A DNA stretch of 44,561 nt from Verrucomicrobiota bacterium (GTDB lineage: Bacteria > Verrucomicrobiota > Verrucomicrobiia > JAWXBN01), in contig JAWXBN010000060.1 in the NCBI GenBank assembly GCA_034440155.1, positions 1 through 44,561 of the forward strand. Direction: 5' to 3'. The position numbers and the translations under genes are program-made. Each line of letters starts with the position of its first letter. Within the stretch, counting starts at the first letter, position 1. Below the pieces are notes generated by a model, which was not told the origin of the DNA, did no database searches, and saw nothing but the letters and a program-made list of their open reading frames with translations. Of this stretch, positions 18,379 through 26,879 are shown piece by piece.

Positions 18379-20287
18379 ACTCAAGATCGCACCACGCCTG
18401 GCGATATTAATCATCCTGGGAGTAGGGACGGTTACGGGCATTGCGACCTATTTTGATTATGTCATGGGGCGTAAAATGTTCAGTGAGGAATTACACGGGC
18501 GTGTCGAGAATCTTGCCGCTGCCACAGCCGGGGAAATGGAGGTGGTCAAACGGGCCGTCGAAAAAGTCGTCCAAGAAGTCGCAGTCGTCCTCGAGGATAA
18601 TAAGCTTTCAACCGAGCAAAGTTACCGTCTTTTGGAAAGGACTTTAGAACGGCATCATGAGCTTTACGGGGCGGCCATTGCCTTAGATACACCTGCGCTG
18701 GATGGTAAAAATAAACCTATTGTGCCTTATGTCCACCGGACCTTGGAAGGTAACAAAAGGGTGAATCTCCACGTCGACGGATATCATATCAAGGAGGCAG
18801 ACTGGTATTTTTTGCCTTATCAACTCAGGAAACCGGCTTGGACCGAGCCTTATTTTGATGAGGGTGGCGGGAATATTATCATGGTGACTTATTCTGTGCC
18901 GCTCCGTGATTCCAAAACGGGTAAATTTATCGGCGTGGTTACGGGGGATGTCTCTCTTGAGTGGTTGCGCACTCTGGTCGAGGGGATGGATCTGGGTGAA
19001 GGGGGAAAGGCTTTTATTATTTCGCGGAGCGGGACGTTTGTGACGTATCCGGATAAAAATGATATTATGACACAAACCATTTTTAGTCTCGCCGAGGAAA
19101 AGGGTTGGACAGGAATAAGGGCATTAGGTCAAAAGATGATCCGGGGGGAGAAAGGTTTCGAGCCTGTAGATCTGACCAATGATGATGGTGATGAATTCTG
19201 GATCGCGTATACGCCTGTCTTAGACATGGGCTGGTCATTGGGTGCTTTTTTTCCGCAACGACAGGTGATGGCGCGGCTTTATGAGCTTGGCAAAGTGAGA
19301 TTGATCATGTGTCTGGCTGGAGGGCTCGGCTTGATTATTGTCGTCTGGAGAATCGCCCGTTCAATCACCCGCCCGTTGACCGATCTTGAGACAGCGGCAG
19401 AAGGACTTGCTTCCGGGAATCTTGACACTCCGATACCGGTTTTACCGGGTAAAGACGAGGTCGCCACTCTCTCGCGCAGTTTTTCAAAAATGCAGGGGGA
19501 CCTGAAAAGTTATATTTCCCGGCTGGAAGATGAGGCGTCTCAACGCGCAAAAATCGAGACAGACCTCAAGGTCGCTCATGATATTCAGGCTAGCCTCGTG
19601 CCCCGAAATTTCGACCTTACTACTTATTCGCATCGAGTGAGTGTGGCGGCTGATCTCCAGCCCGCCCGCGAGGTGGGCGGGGATTTCTTCGATTTCTTTT
19701 TCTTGGATTCCGACAGATTTTTCTTTGCCGTCGGGGACGCCTCCGGAAAAGGAATACCGGCCTCCCTTTTTGTGGCGGTCACTCAGGCTTACCTACGTGC
19801 TTTTATCCGCAGTGATGATGATCCGGGCAGGGCTTTAGCTAGGGTCAATGATGCGTTGGCCGACTCGAATGACACGAATATGTTTATTAGCCTTTTTTGT
19901 GCGATCCTCAATGTGAAAACCGGTGAACTCGTTTTTGCGAATGCCGGGCATAACCCCACGTATCTCTTGGGCCCCGGCCTTGTCTCAAAATCCTTAGTAA
20001 TGGGTAAAGGGGGACTATTGGGGATTTTCCCCGGACAGACTTTTGAAACCGGACGGACTCGGCTCCAACCGGGCCAAACCCTACTGGGTTACTCGGACGG
20101 GATTGTAGAGGCAGAGAATGCGGCTCAAGAATTTTATACCGAAGAAAAAATGGCGGAGTTCATCGCTACTTGCGTCGGAGATACCCCCGAGCAAATTGTT
20201 TCAAAGCTCAAAGCAGATGTCGCTACCTTCGTCGCCGGTGCCGACCAGTCCGATGACATGACGATTATCGCGGTGAATTTAAAATAG
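18368..20287 (+). CDS. dCache-HAMP-PP2C (SpoIIE/RsbU) membrane sensor phosphatase
   Basis: Transmembrane receptor phosphatase, 639 aa. TM1 at about residues 9-28, a periplasmic double-Cache-like sensor at about 35-300 (including VTYSVPLRDSKTGKFIGVVT), TM2 at about 311-328, HAMP at about 328-382 (SITRPLTDLETAAEGLASGN), a coiled linker, then a PP2C domain at about 400-639. Metal-binding aspartates are visible in EVGGDFFDFF, VGDASGKGIPASL, GYSDGIVEAEN and DQSDDMTIIAV. PP2C proteins of this kind dephosphorylate STAS antagonists, so the STAS domain two genes upstream is the natural substrate. The start ATG at 18368 lies inside the end of the binding-protein gene, arguing for coupled translation. 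The ligand is unknown. Confidence 0.9.
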   Translation: MLHKLKIAPRLAILIILGVGTVTGIATYFDYVMGRKMFSEELHGRVENLAAATAGEMEVVKRAVEKVVQEVAVVLEDNKLSTEQSYRLLERTLERHHELYGAAIALDTPALDGKNKPIVPYVHRTLEGNKRVNLHVDGYHIKEADWYFLPYQLRKPAWTEPYFDEGGGNIIMVTYSVPLRDSKTGKFIGVVTGDVSLEWLRTLVEGMDLGEGGKAFIISRSGTFVTYPDKNDIMTQTIFSLAEEKGWTGIRALGQKMIRGEKGFEPVDLTNDDGDEFWIAYTPVLDMGWSLGAFFPQRQVMARLYELGKVRLIMCLAGGLGLIIVVWRIARSITRPLTDLETAAEGLASGNLDTPIPVLPGKDEVATLSRSFSKMQGDLKSYISRLEDEASQRAKIETDLKVAHDIQASLVPRNFDLTTYSHRVSVAADLQPAREVGGDFFDFFFLDSDRFFFAVGDASGKGIPASLFVAVTQAYLRAFIRSDDDPGRALARVNDALADSNDTNMFISLFCAILNVKTGELVFANAGHNPTYLLGPGLVSKSLVMGKGGLLGIFPGQTFETGRTRLQPGQTLLGYSDGIVEAENAAQEFYTEEKMAEFIATCVGDTPEQIVSKLKADVATFVAGADQSDDMTIIAVNLK

Positions 20288-20303
20288 TGTCCCCGTGTCC
20301 CCT

Positions 20304-21545
20304 TTAGAGCATCTTTGCAATTTGTTTGAGCGTTCTAACAAAGATATCGACCTCGGTTGTGGTGTTATAGAGGTAGAAGCTCGCCCGGGCGGTGGCTTCG
20401 AGTCCGAAATGGTGCATGAGGGCTTGGTTACAATGGTGCCCGCCGCGCAGGGCAATCCCGTGTGCATCAGCCAAAGTCACGATATCACTGGCATGGGCTT
20501 TGGGGAATACGAAACAAATTGATCCTGCATGGTTTTGTGCCGGGCCCAGAATACGGATATTTTCGATGCCGCGCATTTGATCTAGGGCATAGGCGGTTAA
20601 TTCCAGATCGTGGGTAAAAATCGTTTCCCTCCCGATAGCCTCGATATAATCCACAGCAGCGCCCAGCCCGATAGCTCCCGCGATATCGGGGGTCCCCGCT
20701 TCAAACCTGGCCGGTGCTGATTTATAAGTGCTATGGATGTACTCCACCCGGTCGATCATATTCCCGCCACTTTGATAAGGGGGCATCGAATCGAGGAGGG
20801 CCTTGCGTCCCCAGAGGACACCGATGCCTGTGGGACCGCACATTTTATGCCCACTAAAGACGAGGAAATCGCAGTCGAGATCCTGCACATCCACCGGACA
20901 ATGCCCGATGGACTGGGCAGCGTCGATCATTGACACCGCACCGTAATGGCGGGCGAGGGTGCACATTTGTTTCGCGGGATTAATGGTGCCCAGGGTATTG
21001 GAAATATGGGTGAATGCCAGTAACTTGACTTTCCCGCTGGATAATTTGTTTTCGAGTTCTCCCATGTCGAGGAGACCTTCGTCGCCATTGACCGTGAGGT
21101 AATCAAGAGTGGCTCCGGTGTGTTGCGAAACAATTTGCCACGGCACCATATTACTGTGGTGCTCCATCTGGGTCAGTAGGATGGTGTCCCCGGGTTTGAG
21201 GAATGTGCGGCCCCATGCCTCCGCCAGCAGGTTAATGCCCTCAGTCGTACCGCGGGTGAAAATAATCTCCTCCTCCGAGGTAGCATTGATGAATTTTGTG
21301 ACCTTGAGGCGTGCTTGCTCGAAAGCGGTCGTGGCGCGGTTGCTGAGGTCATGGATGCCCCGGTGGACATTGCTATTGTCCTTCAAGTAAAAGTCGCTGA
21401 TGGCCTGGATGACGGAGACCGGCTTCTGGCTGGTGGCGGCGTTATCGAAATAAATCAAGGGCTGTCCATTGACCTTTTGGTCAAGAACCGGGAAATCTTT
21501 CCGGAGGGTTATTACATCGAGGGGATTAGTAGTGAGAGTGGACAT
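20304..21545 (-). CDS. sufS: SufS cysteine desulfurase
   Basis: PLP-dependent group II cysteine desulfurase (413 aa) that takes sulfur from cysteine for Fe-S assembly. The N-terminal FDNAATSQKPVSVIQAI, the PLP lysine in FSGHKMCGPTGIG and the catalytic cysteine in ALRGGHHCNQALM are intact. RFEAGTPDIAGAIGLGAA is the phosphate-contacting segment. It is the last gene of the minus-strand suf operon and converges on the PP2C gene with a 16-base gap. No SufE or SufU sulfur acceptor is seen here; SufT lies immediately upstream. In contrast to the second desulfurase homologue at 36.2 kb, this one has every key residue. Confidence 0.95.
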   Translation of the reverse strand: MSTLTTNPLDVITLRKDFPVLDQKVNGQPLIYFDNAATSQKPVSVIQAISDFYLKDNSNVHRGIHDLSNRATTAFEQARLKVTKFINATSEEEIIFTRGTTEGINLLAEAWGRTFLKPGDTILLTQMEHHSNMVPWQIVSQHTGATLDYLTVNGDEGLLDMGELENKLSSGKVKLLAFTHISNTLGTINPAKQMCTLARHYGAVSMIDAAQSIGHCPVDVQDLDCDFLVFSGHKMCGPTGIGVLWGRKALLDSMPPYQSGGNMIDRVEYIHSTYKSAPARFEAGTPDIAGAIGLGAAVDYIEAIGRETIFTHDLELTAYALDQMRGIENIRILGPAQNHAGSICFVFPKAHASDIVTLADAHGIALRGGHHCNQALMHHFGLEATARASFYLYNTTTEVDIFVRTLKQIAKML

Positions 21546-21667
21546 ATAATTTCAGGAGATGCTTTCAGTGTGCGGGGCTTTGAGTTTCCCCATTATTGGG
21601 TTGCATCATCATGGCTGTAATATAGGCCAAGAACTTGATTAGGTAAAGTTTACCCACTTAAAAATCC

Positions 21668-22216
21668 CTACAGCAGGCCCATCTGGAGTTTGGCGGCTTC
21701 GCTCATCATGCCTTGGTTCCAGGGTGGATCCCAGACGACCTCGACATTACAGCTTTCGACACCGGGAATGCTTTCGACTTTGCTTTTAGCATCTTCGGCG
21801 ATGACCGGGCCCATGCCGCAACCGGGGGCGGTCAGGGTCATTTTGACATCGACATTGCGTTTGCCATCGGGACTGATCTGGGCGTTACAACTGTAAACCA
21901 GTCCGAGGTCGACGATATTGACCGGGATTTCGGGATCGTAACAAGTCTTGAGCTGGCGCCAGATCATCTCTTCATTAAAATCAGTGTCCTGCGCATTTTG
22001 TGCAGCGAGAGCTGCGGCGGAGATTTCTTTGCCGAGTGCATCAGCATCTCGCGCATCGATCCGGGCGAGGCAACTACGGGACATGACGGTGAAATTCCCG
22101 CCGAGGCGCTGGGTAATGGTTACTGTTTCACCCGAGGTCAGCGTGATTTTGTCGCCCATGGGGATGGCGACGGCTAATACATCCCTCGTTAAAGTCACTG
22201 TCTCATGTTCATTCAT
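21668..22216 (-). CDS. sufT: SufT, DUF59/MIP18-family Fe-S maturation protein
   Basis: Fe-S assembly accessory protein of 182 aa in the SufT form: an N-terminal beta-rich part (VTLTRDVLAVAIPMGDKITL, then TVTITQRLGGNFTV) followed by the MIP18 domain from about residue 85 (YDPEIPVNIVDLGLVYSC, TAPGCGMGPVIAEDA, VWDPPWNQGMMSEAAK). SufT helps target clusters to client proteins. It lies between sufD and sufS in the operon. Its MIP18 part is strongly similar to the free-standing protein at 38.5 kb, so the two are paralogues. Confidence 0.9.
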   Translation of the reverse strand: MNEHETVTLTRDVLAVAIPMGDKITLTSGETVTITQRLGGNFTVMSRSCLARIDARDADALGKEISAAALAAQNAQDTDFNEEMIWRQLKTCYDPEIPVNIVDLGLVYSCNAQISPDGKRNVDVKMTLTAPGCGMGPVIAEDAKSKVESIPGVESCNVEVVWDPPWNQGMMSEAAKLQMGLL

Positions 22217-22284
22217 ATTTTTTTTTGTTTCCTGACAAAATTAATCACTTACGGCGGGTTAGTCCCTCCAAAAAAATCATCTGG

Positions 22285-23637
22285 TCAAATCATACCGGTT
22301 AATTTGCCTTCGACAAGCTTGCTGGCATGCGCACGGAGAGGTTCATTCTCGATACGATCGAGGATCTCTTGGGCAAATGCCTGCGTGAGCATGACCCGCG
22401 CTTTTTGCTCGGCGATGCCCCGGCAACGCAAATACTGGATGGCTTCTTCATTCATTTCACCGACGGTAGCCCCGTGGGTGCATTTGACATCATCGGCATA
22501 AATCTCAAGCTGCGGTTTCGTATTGACCGTGGCGTCCCGCCCCAAGAGGATAGCGCGGTTAGTCTGTTTGGCATCCGTTTTTTGGGCTTCTTGCCGGACA
22601 AAGATTTTGCCGTTAAAGACCCCGCGTGATTTTCCAGCGAGGATACCGTGGTAATATTCATGGCTACCACAATGGGGTTTACGGTGATCGACCAAGGTAT
22701 GATGGTCGCAGAGTTGATCATTTTCCATGGCGTAGATACCGAAAAGCAGGGCGTCGATATTTTTCCCGTTCAGGTGCAAATGGATATTGTGCCGGGAGAG
22801 CTTGGCCCCGATGGCGACCGAGTGGTTCATAAAGCGGCTGTCGGAGGCGAGCTCGGCTTGGATCGTCGCGATGTGGTAACTCTCCATACATTCATCTTGG
22901 AGCTTAATGTGTTCGAGCCGTGCGTTGGATTCCACAAATACCTCAGTGACAGAGTTTTTCAGCGTGGGCATGTTGCAGCCACAGCAAATATGGCTTTCGA
23001 CAATGGTCGCATCACTGCCGCTTTCGGCTACAAACAAATTGCGCGGCTGGATAGCTGTCCCGGTTTCAGTCGTCGTGATAAAGAGGAGATGAATGGGGTT
23101 TTCCACGTGCAAATTGCGCGGGATATGGATCACGATGCCGTCCTGGATGAATGCGGTATTCAGCGCGACGAATCCATTATCCGCGGCCGCGACACTTTTG
23201 CCGACATACTTTTCGAGGAGGGAGGAATGTTCCCTGAGAGCCTCGGCAAAAGAACAAACAATGGCACCGGTGGGTAAATGGCCGGGCTTTGACAAGCGGG
23301 GAGAATATTGTCCGTCGATAAAAACGATCTCATGCGCGCCCATGGCAGTGAGGGAATAACGGGCGAAATCCTCGCCGCGCAAATTGCTCTGGGCCTTGGC
23401 GGTCTGGGGTTTGAATGGCATATCTGCGACTGGGGCGGTATTTGTGTAACGCCATTCCTCGTGTTTCACCGTGGGGAATCCCAGCTCGCTAAAGTGCGCG
23501 ATGCCGGAGCTGCGCAGGGACTTTAACCATTTTGGGGTAGAGTTATCCTGAGAGTTCTCGAATTTCTCGTGTTCCTCGATGAATTGCGCAATCTGGTGGT
23601 TAGCCCCGAGGAAAATATTTTCTATGGATGGGTTCAT
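22285..23637 (-). CDS. sufD: SufD, Fe-S scaffold subunit
   Basis: SufBD-family right-handed beta-helix protein of 450 aa that partners SufB and SufC in the SufBC2D scaffold. The N-terminal helical region carries WRYTNTAPV, typical of SufD. The core ends with the family signature around KTDAKQTNRAILL, then CTHGATVGEMNEEAIQYLRC with the conserved C-terminal cysteine and histidine. It starts six bases downstream of the sufC stop, a tight operon arrangement. Confidence 0.93.
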   Translation of the reverse strand: MNPSIENIFLGANHQIAQFIEEHEKFENSQDNSTPKWLKSLRSSGIAHFSELGFPTVKHEEWRYTNTAPVADMPFKPQTAKAQSNLRGEDFARYSLTAMGAHEIVFIDGQYSPRLSKPGHLPTGAIVCSFAEALREHSSLLEKYVGKSVAAADNGFVALNTAFIQDGIVIHIPRNLHVENPIHLLFITTTETGTAIQPRNLFVAESGSDATIVESHICCGCNMPTLKNSVTEVFVESNARLEHIKLQDECMESYHIATIQAELASDSRFMNHSVAIGAKLSRHNIHLHLNGKNIDALLFGIYAMENDQLCDHHTLVDHRKPHCGSHEYYHGILAGKSRGVFNGKIFVRQEAQKTDAKQTNRAILLGRDATVNTKPQLEIYADDVKCTHGATVGEMNEEAIQYLRCRGIAEQKARVMLTQAFAQEILDRIENEPLRAHASKLVEGKLTGMI

Positions 23638-23643
23638 GGCGGG

Positions 23644-24414
23644 TTAGACTCCGGCGGGTTGGGCGGCGGACTCGATAATCCAGTCATAGCCATCTTTCTC
23701 GAGCTTGAGGGCGAGGGATTTGTCCCCGGTCGAGATGATTTTACCGGCGGAAAGGACATGGACAAAGTCGGGGATGATATAATCAAGCAAGCGTTGGTAG
23801 TGGGTAATGACGACTGTGGCATTATCCGGGCGGTGGAGTTTATTGACCCCTTCTGAGACGACTCGCAGGGCATCGATATCGAGGCCGGAGTCTGTCTCAT
23901 CAAGGATCGCAAGTTTCGGCTCCAGCACGGCCATTTGGAAAATTTCATTCCGTTTCTTTTGGCCCCCGGAGAAACCTTCATTGACGGAACGTTTGAGCAG
24001 GTCAGGGTCGAGATCGACGAGTTTCATTTTCTCGCGGACGTAGGCGAGGAAAGGACCGGCATCCATCTCGGGTTCACCCCGGTACTTACGGATTTCATTA
24101 TAGGCAGAGCGGAGGAAATAAATGTTATTTACCCCTGGAATCTCGATCGGGTATTGGAATGCGAGGAAGAGCCCTTCGCAGGCGCGTCCTTCCGGTGGGA
24201 GGTCGAGGAGGTTTTTGCCGCGGTAAATGACTTCGCCCTGGGTGACCTCAAAAGAGGGATGTCCGGCGAGGACTTGGGAGAGTGTGCTTTTGCCGCTGCC
24301 ATTGGGTCCCATGATGGCGTGGACTTCGCCCTCGTTGACGATGAGGTTGATCCCTTTGAGGATTTCTTTGCCTTCGATTGAGGCGTGCAAATTGCGTATT
24401 TCCAAGAGTGCCAT
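23644..24414 (-). CDS. sufC: SufC, ABC-type ATPase of the SUF scaffold
   Basis: Cytosolic ABC ATPase of 256 aa powering the SufBC2D complex. Walker A GPNGSGKST, the Q-loop in AFQYPIEIPG, the signature FSGGQKKRNEI, Walker B KLAILDETDSGLDIDAL and the switch histidine in VVITHYQRLLDYI are all seen. The DETDSGLD form of Walker B is typical of SufC rather than transporter ATPases. It lies between sufB and sufD. Confidence 0.96.
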   Translation of the reverse strand: MALLEIRNLHASIEGKEILKGINLIVNEGEVHAIMGPNGSGKSTLSQVLAGHPSFEVTQGEVIYRGKNLLDLPPEGRACEGLFLAFQYPIEIPGVNNIYFLRSAYNEIRKYRGEPEMDAGPFLAYVREKMKLVDLDPDLLKRSVNEGFSGGQKKRNEIFQMAVLEPKLAILDETDSGLDIDALRVVSEGVNKLHRPDNATVVITHYQRLLDYIIPDFVHVLSAGKIISTGDKSLALKLEKDGYDWIIESAAQPAGV

Positions 24415-24464
24415 AATAGATTGTTTTCCTTTTTAAATTTAAAAAATTCCGGGGATTGTCCGCC

Positions 24465-25910
24465 TTATCCCACACTGCCCTCGAGGCTGATGCCGAGGAG
24501 TTTTTGGGCTTCGACGGCGAATTCCATCGGGAGCTGCCGGAAGACTTCCTTACAATAACCATTCACGATCATATTCACCGCGTCTTGAGTCGTGAGTCCG
24601 CGTTGGTTCAGGTAAAAAATCTGGTCTTCACCGATTTTGGAGGTGGTCGCCTCATGCTCGACCTGTGCGGTGGGATTTTGTACGTCGATGTATGGAAAGG
24701 TATGGGCACCGCAACGGTCACCGATCAGGAGGGAGTCACACTGGGAGAAATTCCGTGCGCCGTCTGCTCCCTTGAGCACTTTGACCTGCCCACGGTAGCT
24801 ATTCTGTCCACGGCCTGCGGAGATTCCTTTGGAGATGATCGTACTCCGTGTGTTTTTTCCGATATGAATCATTTTTGTGCCGGTATCGGCTTGCTGCATA
24901 TTATTCGTCAATGCGACGGAGTAAAATTCGCCAATGGCATTGTCCCCTTGCAAGATGACACTCGGATATTTCCAGGTGATGGAGGAACCCGTCTCGACTT
25001 GGGTCCAGGAGATTTTGGAGTTCCTCATGCATTTTCCGCGTTTGGTCACGAAATTATAAATGCCTCCCTTACCTTGCTCGTCGCCCGGGTACCAGTTCTG
25101 CACTGTGCTATATTTTATCTCCGCATTATCCATGGCGATGAGCTCGACGACGGCCGCATGGAGCTGGTTCTCGTCGCGCATCGGGGCGGTACAGCCCTCG
25201 AGATAACTGACATAAGCCCCTTCTTCCGCCACGATCAGGGTCCGTTCAAATTGCCCGGTATTTTTGGCATTGATCCGGAAATAGGTCGATAACTCCATCG
25301 GACAACGAACCCCTTTGGGGATAAAGACAAATGAACCGTCGGAATAAACCGCGGAGTTCAGCGCGGCATAGTAGTTATCCGTATAGGGCACCACGGTTCC
25401 CAGATATTTTTTAATCAGGTCGGGATGCTCATGACACGCCTCGGAGAATGAGGAAAAGATCACGCCTTTGTCGGCCAGTTGTTTTTTAAAGGTCGTATGC
25501 ACCGAGACACTATCGAATACCACATCCACGGCGACCCCGGCGAGGCGCTCCTGTTCCTTGAGGGGAATCCCGAGTTTCTTATAAGTTTCGAGGAGTTTCG
25601 GATCGACTTCATCCAGGCTTTTGGGCGCGTCCTTGGCTTGTTTCGGCGCGGAATAATAGATGATGTCCTGATAATTGATCGGGGGGTAAGTAACATTTGG
25701 CCATGCGGGTGGCTCCATCGTGAGCCAGTGGCGGTAAGCCTTCAAACGCCATTGCGTCAGCCAATCGGGTTCATTCTTCTTTTTCGAAATGGCGATGACG
25801 ACATCCTCATTGATCCCCGGCGGCAGGGTATCGGCATCGATCAGGGTTTCAAACCCGTACTTATACTCTTGGGAAACAAATTGCTCAATTGTACTGCTGG
25901 AATCGCTCAT
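24465..25910 (-). CDS. sufB: SufB, Fe-S scaffold subunit
   Basis: Core scaffold of the SUF complex, 481 aa from the ATG at 25910. Typical SufB segments: [20 protein letters not shown] at the N-terminus, [20 protein letters not shown] in the beta-helix, and the C-terminal [20 protein letters not shown]. The ATG at 25910 gives the family N-terminus ([20 protein letters not shown]). A start 23 codons upstream would consume the promoter, so it is rejected. First gene of the operon sufB-C-D-T-S, preceded by a sigma70-like promoter and an IscR-type palindrome. Confidence 0.95.
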   Translation of the reverse strand: MSDSSSTIEQFVSQEYKYGFETLIDADTLPPGINEDVVIAISKKKNEPDWLTQWRLKAYRHWLTMEPPAWPNVTYPPINYQDIIYYSAPKQAKDAPKSLDEVDPKLLETYKKLGIPLKEQERLAGVAVDVVFDSVSVHTTFKKQLADKGVIFSSFSEACHEHPDLIKKYLGTVVPYTDNYYAALNSAVYSDGSFVFIPKGVRCPMELSTYFRINAKNTGQFERTLIVAEEGAYVSYLEGCTAPMRDENQLHAAVVELIAMDNAEIKYSTVQNWYPGDEQGKGGIYNFVTKRGKCMRNSKISWTQVETGSSITWKYPSVILQGDNAIGEFYSVALTNNMQQADTGTKMIHIGKNTRSTIISKGISAGRGQNSYRGQVKVLKGADGARNFSQCDSLLIGDRCGAHTFPYIDVQNPTAQVEHEATTSKIGEDQIFYLNQRGLTTQDAVNMIVNGYCKEVFRQLPMEFAVEAQKLLGISLEGSVG

Positions 25911-25968
25911 AAAATCTAGCTTATGGTTAGGCCGCCCGTTTAAAGCGGATAAAATTAATCCTATTCCG

Positions 25969-25996
25969 AATATACTCACTCACAGGGTCTTGTCAA
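25969..25996 (-). promoter_or_regulatory. Sigma70-like promoter of the suf operon
   Basis: On the minus strand a perfect -35 TTGACA (plus-strand 25991-25996) is followed after 16 bases by TATATT (25969-25974). The -10 is about 58 bases before the sufB ATG, leaving a leader of roughly 50 bases. It is the best promoter-like sequence noticed in the window. Confidence 0.75.
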
Positions 25997-25998
25997 AC

Positions 25999-26015
25999 AA
26001 GACTATTTTAGTCTT
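25999..26015. promoter_or_regulatory. IscR type-1-like operator next to the sufB promoter
   Basis: Perfect palindrome with arms AAGACTA and TAGTCTT around TTT. Its core GACTATTTTAGTC fits GACTRWWWYAGTC, the centre of the E. coli IscR type-1 site as I know it. It lies two bases upstream of the -35 box. Binding by an Rrf2-family protein is inferred; the window holds one candidate at 35701-36141. Confidence 0.65.
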
Positions 26016-26020
26016 AATAA

Positions 26021-26096
26021 GAGACTTAATCTCAATAGGCTTCAAGAAAACCTTGACCAGTCTCAATAATACATCATCATAATGAGACAAATCTCA
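26021..26096. promoter_or_regulatory. Additional GAGAC/TCTC half-site palindromes upstream of suf
   Basis: Two further imperfect palindromes follow the IscR-like site going upstream: GAGACTTAATCTC at 26021-26033 and TGAGACAAATCTCA at 26083-26096, with an extra GTCTCA half-site at 26060-26065. They share GAGAC-type half-sites with each other and partly with the operator. They may be secondary regulator sites; the evidence is sequence symmetry only. Confidence 0.4.
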
Positions 26097-26207
26097 AAAA
26101 CAAGGCGTTTTTTCAGGGGAATTCGCCCACCCGGGTCGACTCATCAGTTTTGATACCGGAGCGGATACAAGTTTCCCCCACCTTCTTCATGACTCGCCAA
26201 AGCTATT

Positions 26208-26530
26208 CACCACGAAGATCACGAAAGGCACAAAAGATGGGGGGACGTGTCGGCCAAACTAATTCTGTAGGGCAAGCGGCCCTGCTTGCCGAGGGTCGGG
26301 GAGCTCATGCGTCCCCGCGTGCATCCCCCGAGGGCGTCCCCGCCCGATGGGGCCATGCAGGCCACGAACGGCCCTCGGGGCATTTGTCAAAAAACGGTGG
26401 CACGGGCGCCCGCCTGCAACACGCAGGGACTAAACTCCAGAAAAAATAAGTTTCTCGGGAAGTCCGCAAAGGACGCAAAGTTTTTCCGGTTTCCGCGTGT
26501 AAGGCGAGCGGCCCTGCTTGCCTGCCGGAG
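26208..26530. repeat. Composite intergenic repeat region
   Basis: Non-coding, GC-rich and full of short repeats. A CACGAAG-type tandem (CACCACGAAGATCACGAAAG, from 26208) and CGCAAAGGACGCAAAG (26465-26480) look like the dispersed intergenic motifs common in several environmental phyla. GGCAAGCGGCCCTGCTTGCC (26271-26290) recurs as a 19/20 match at 26503-26522; both copies are hairpins, GGCAAGC pairing with GCTTGCC in the first. Further palindromic GC-rich sequence fills 26290-26400. The pattern suggests degenerated palindromic repeats of REP or MITE type. The frames open through here look like accidental products of GC-rich sequence. Confidence 0.6.
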
Positions 26531-26621
26531 AAATTTTCTGGAAAGATATCTCAAATCGCTGCCTGCTCCTATCCCGTAATAAATCGTAGGTCAATCGTCA
26601 TAATGTCCTCTGGCTTGGGGC

Positions 26622-26879
26622 TTAAATTCCAAGTGCATTCTTGAGATCTTCGATGGATTCAAATGCCCGATTTTTTGAATCAGGGGTAGTCAGTGCCTTC
26701 CGAAGGCGGGCAGCGTTCCTTGGGGAACTTATCAGTTTTTCGGTGGTGTCCTGAGCGGCTGGTTTGGGCGGCAGGGTTTTCTCCAAGATAAACTCTTTTA
26801 ATGTCATCCCGGAAAAAGTGGCCAAAGTCTTGATTTTCCGGCGCTGCTCTGGGTCGATTTCAATGGTGAGACGGCTCAT
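26622..26879 (-). CDS. Ribbon-helix-helix antitoxin-like small protein (orphan)
   Basis: 85 aa. The N-terminus (MSRLTIEIDPEQRRKIKTLA, then FSGMTLKEFILEKTL) reads as one beta strand plus two helices, the ribbon-helix-helix DNA-binding pattern of CopG/ParD-like antitoxins. The C-terminus (FESIEDLKNALGI) resembles the toxin-binding tail of RelB/ParD-type antitoxins. No RelE/ParE toxin is seen on either side, only repeats and decayed sequence, so it is an orphan or relict. No known gene name is justified. Confidence 0.6.
   Translation of the reverse strand: MSRLTIEIDPEQRRKIKTLATFSGMTLKEFILEKTLPPKPAAQDTTEKLISSPRNAARLRKALTTPDSKNRAFESIEDLKNALGI

Noticed and set aside
22648-23277. Long plus-strand open frame opposite sufD
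   Set aside because: Antisense to a conserved sufD gene with intact motifs; no ribosome binding site or family features.
26150-26579. Two plus-strand frames of about 100 codons in the repeat region
   Set aside because: They run through palindromic GC-rich repeats, have arginine/alanine-rich low-complexity products and no recognisable domains.
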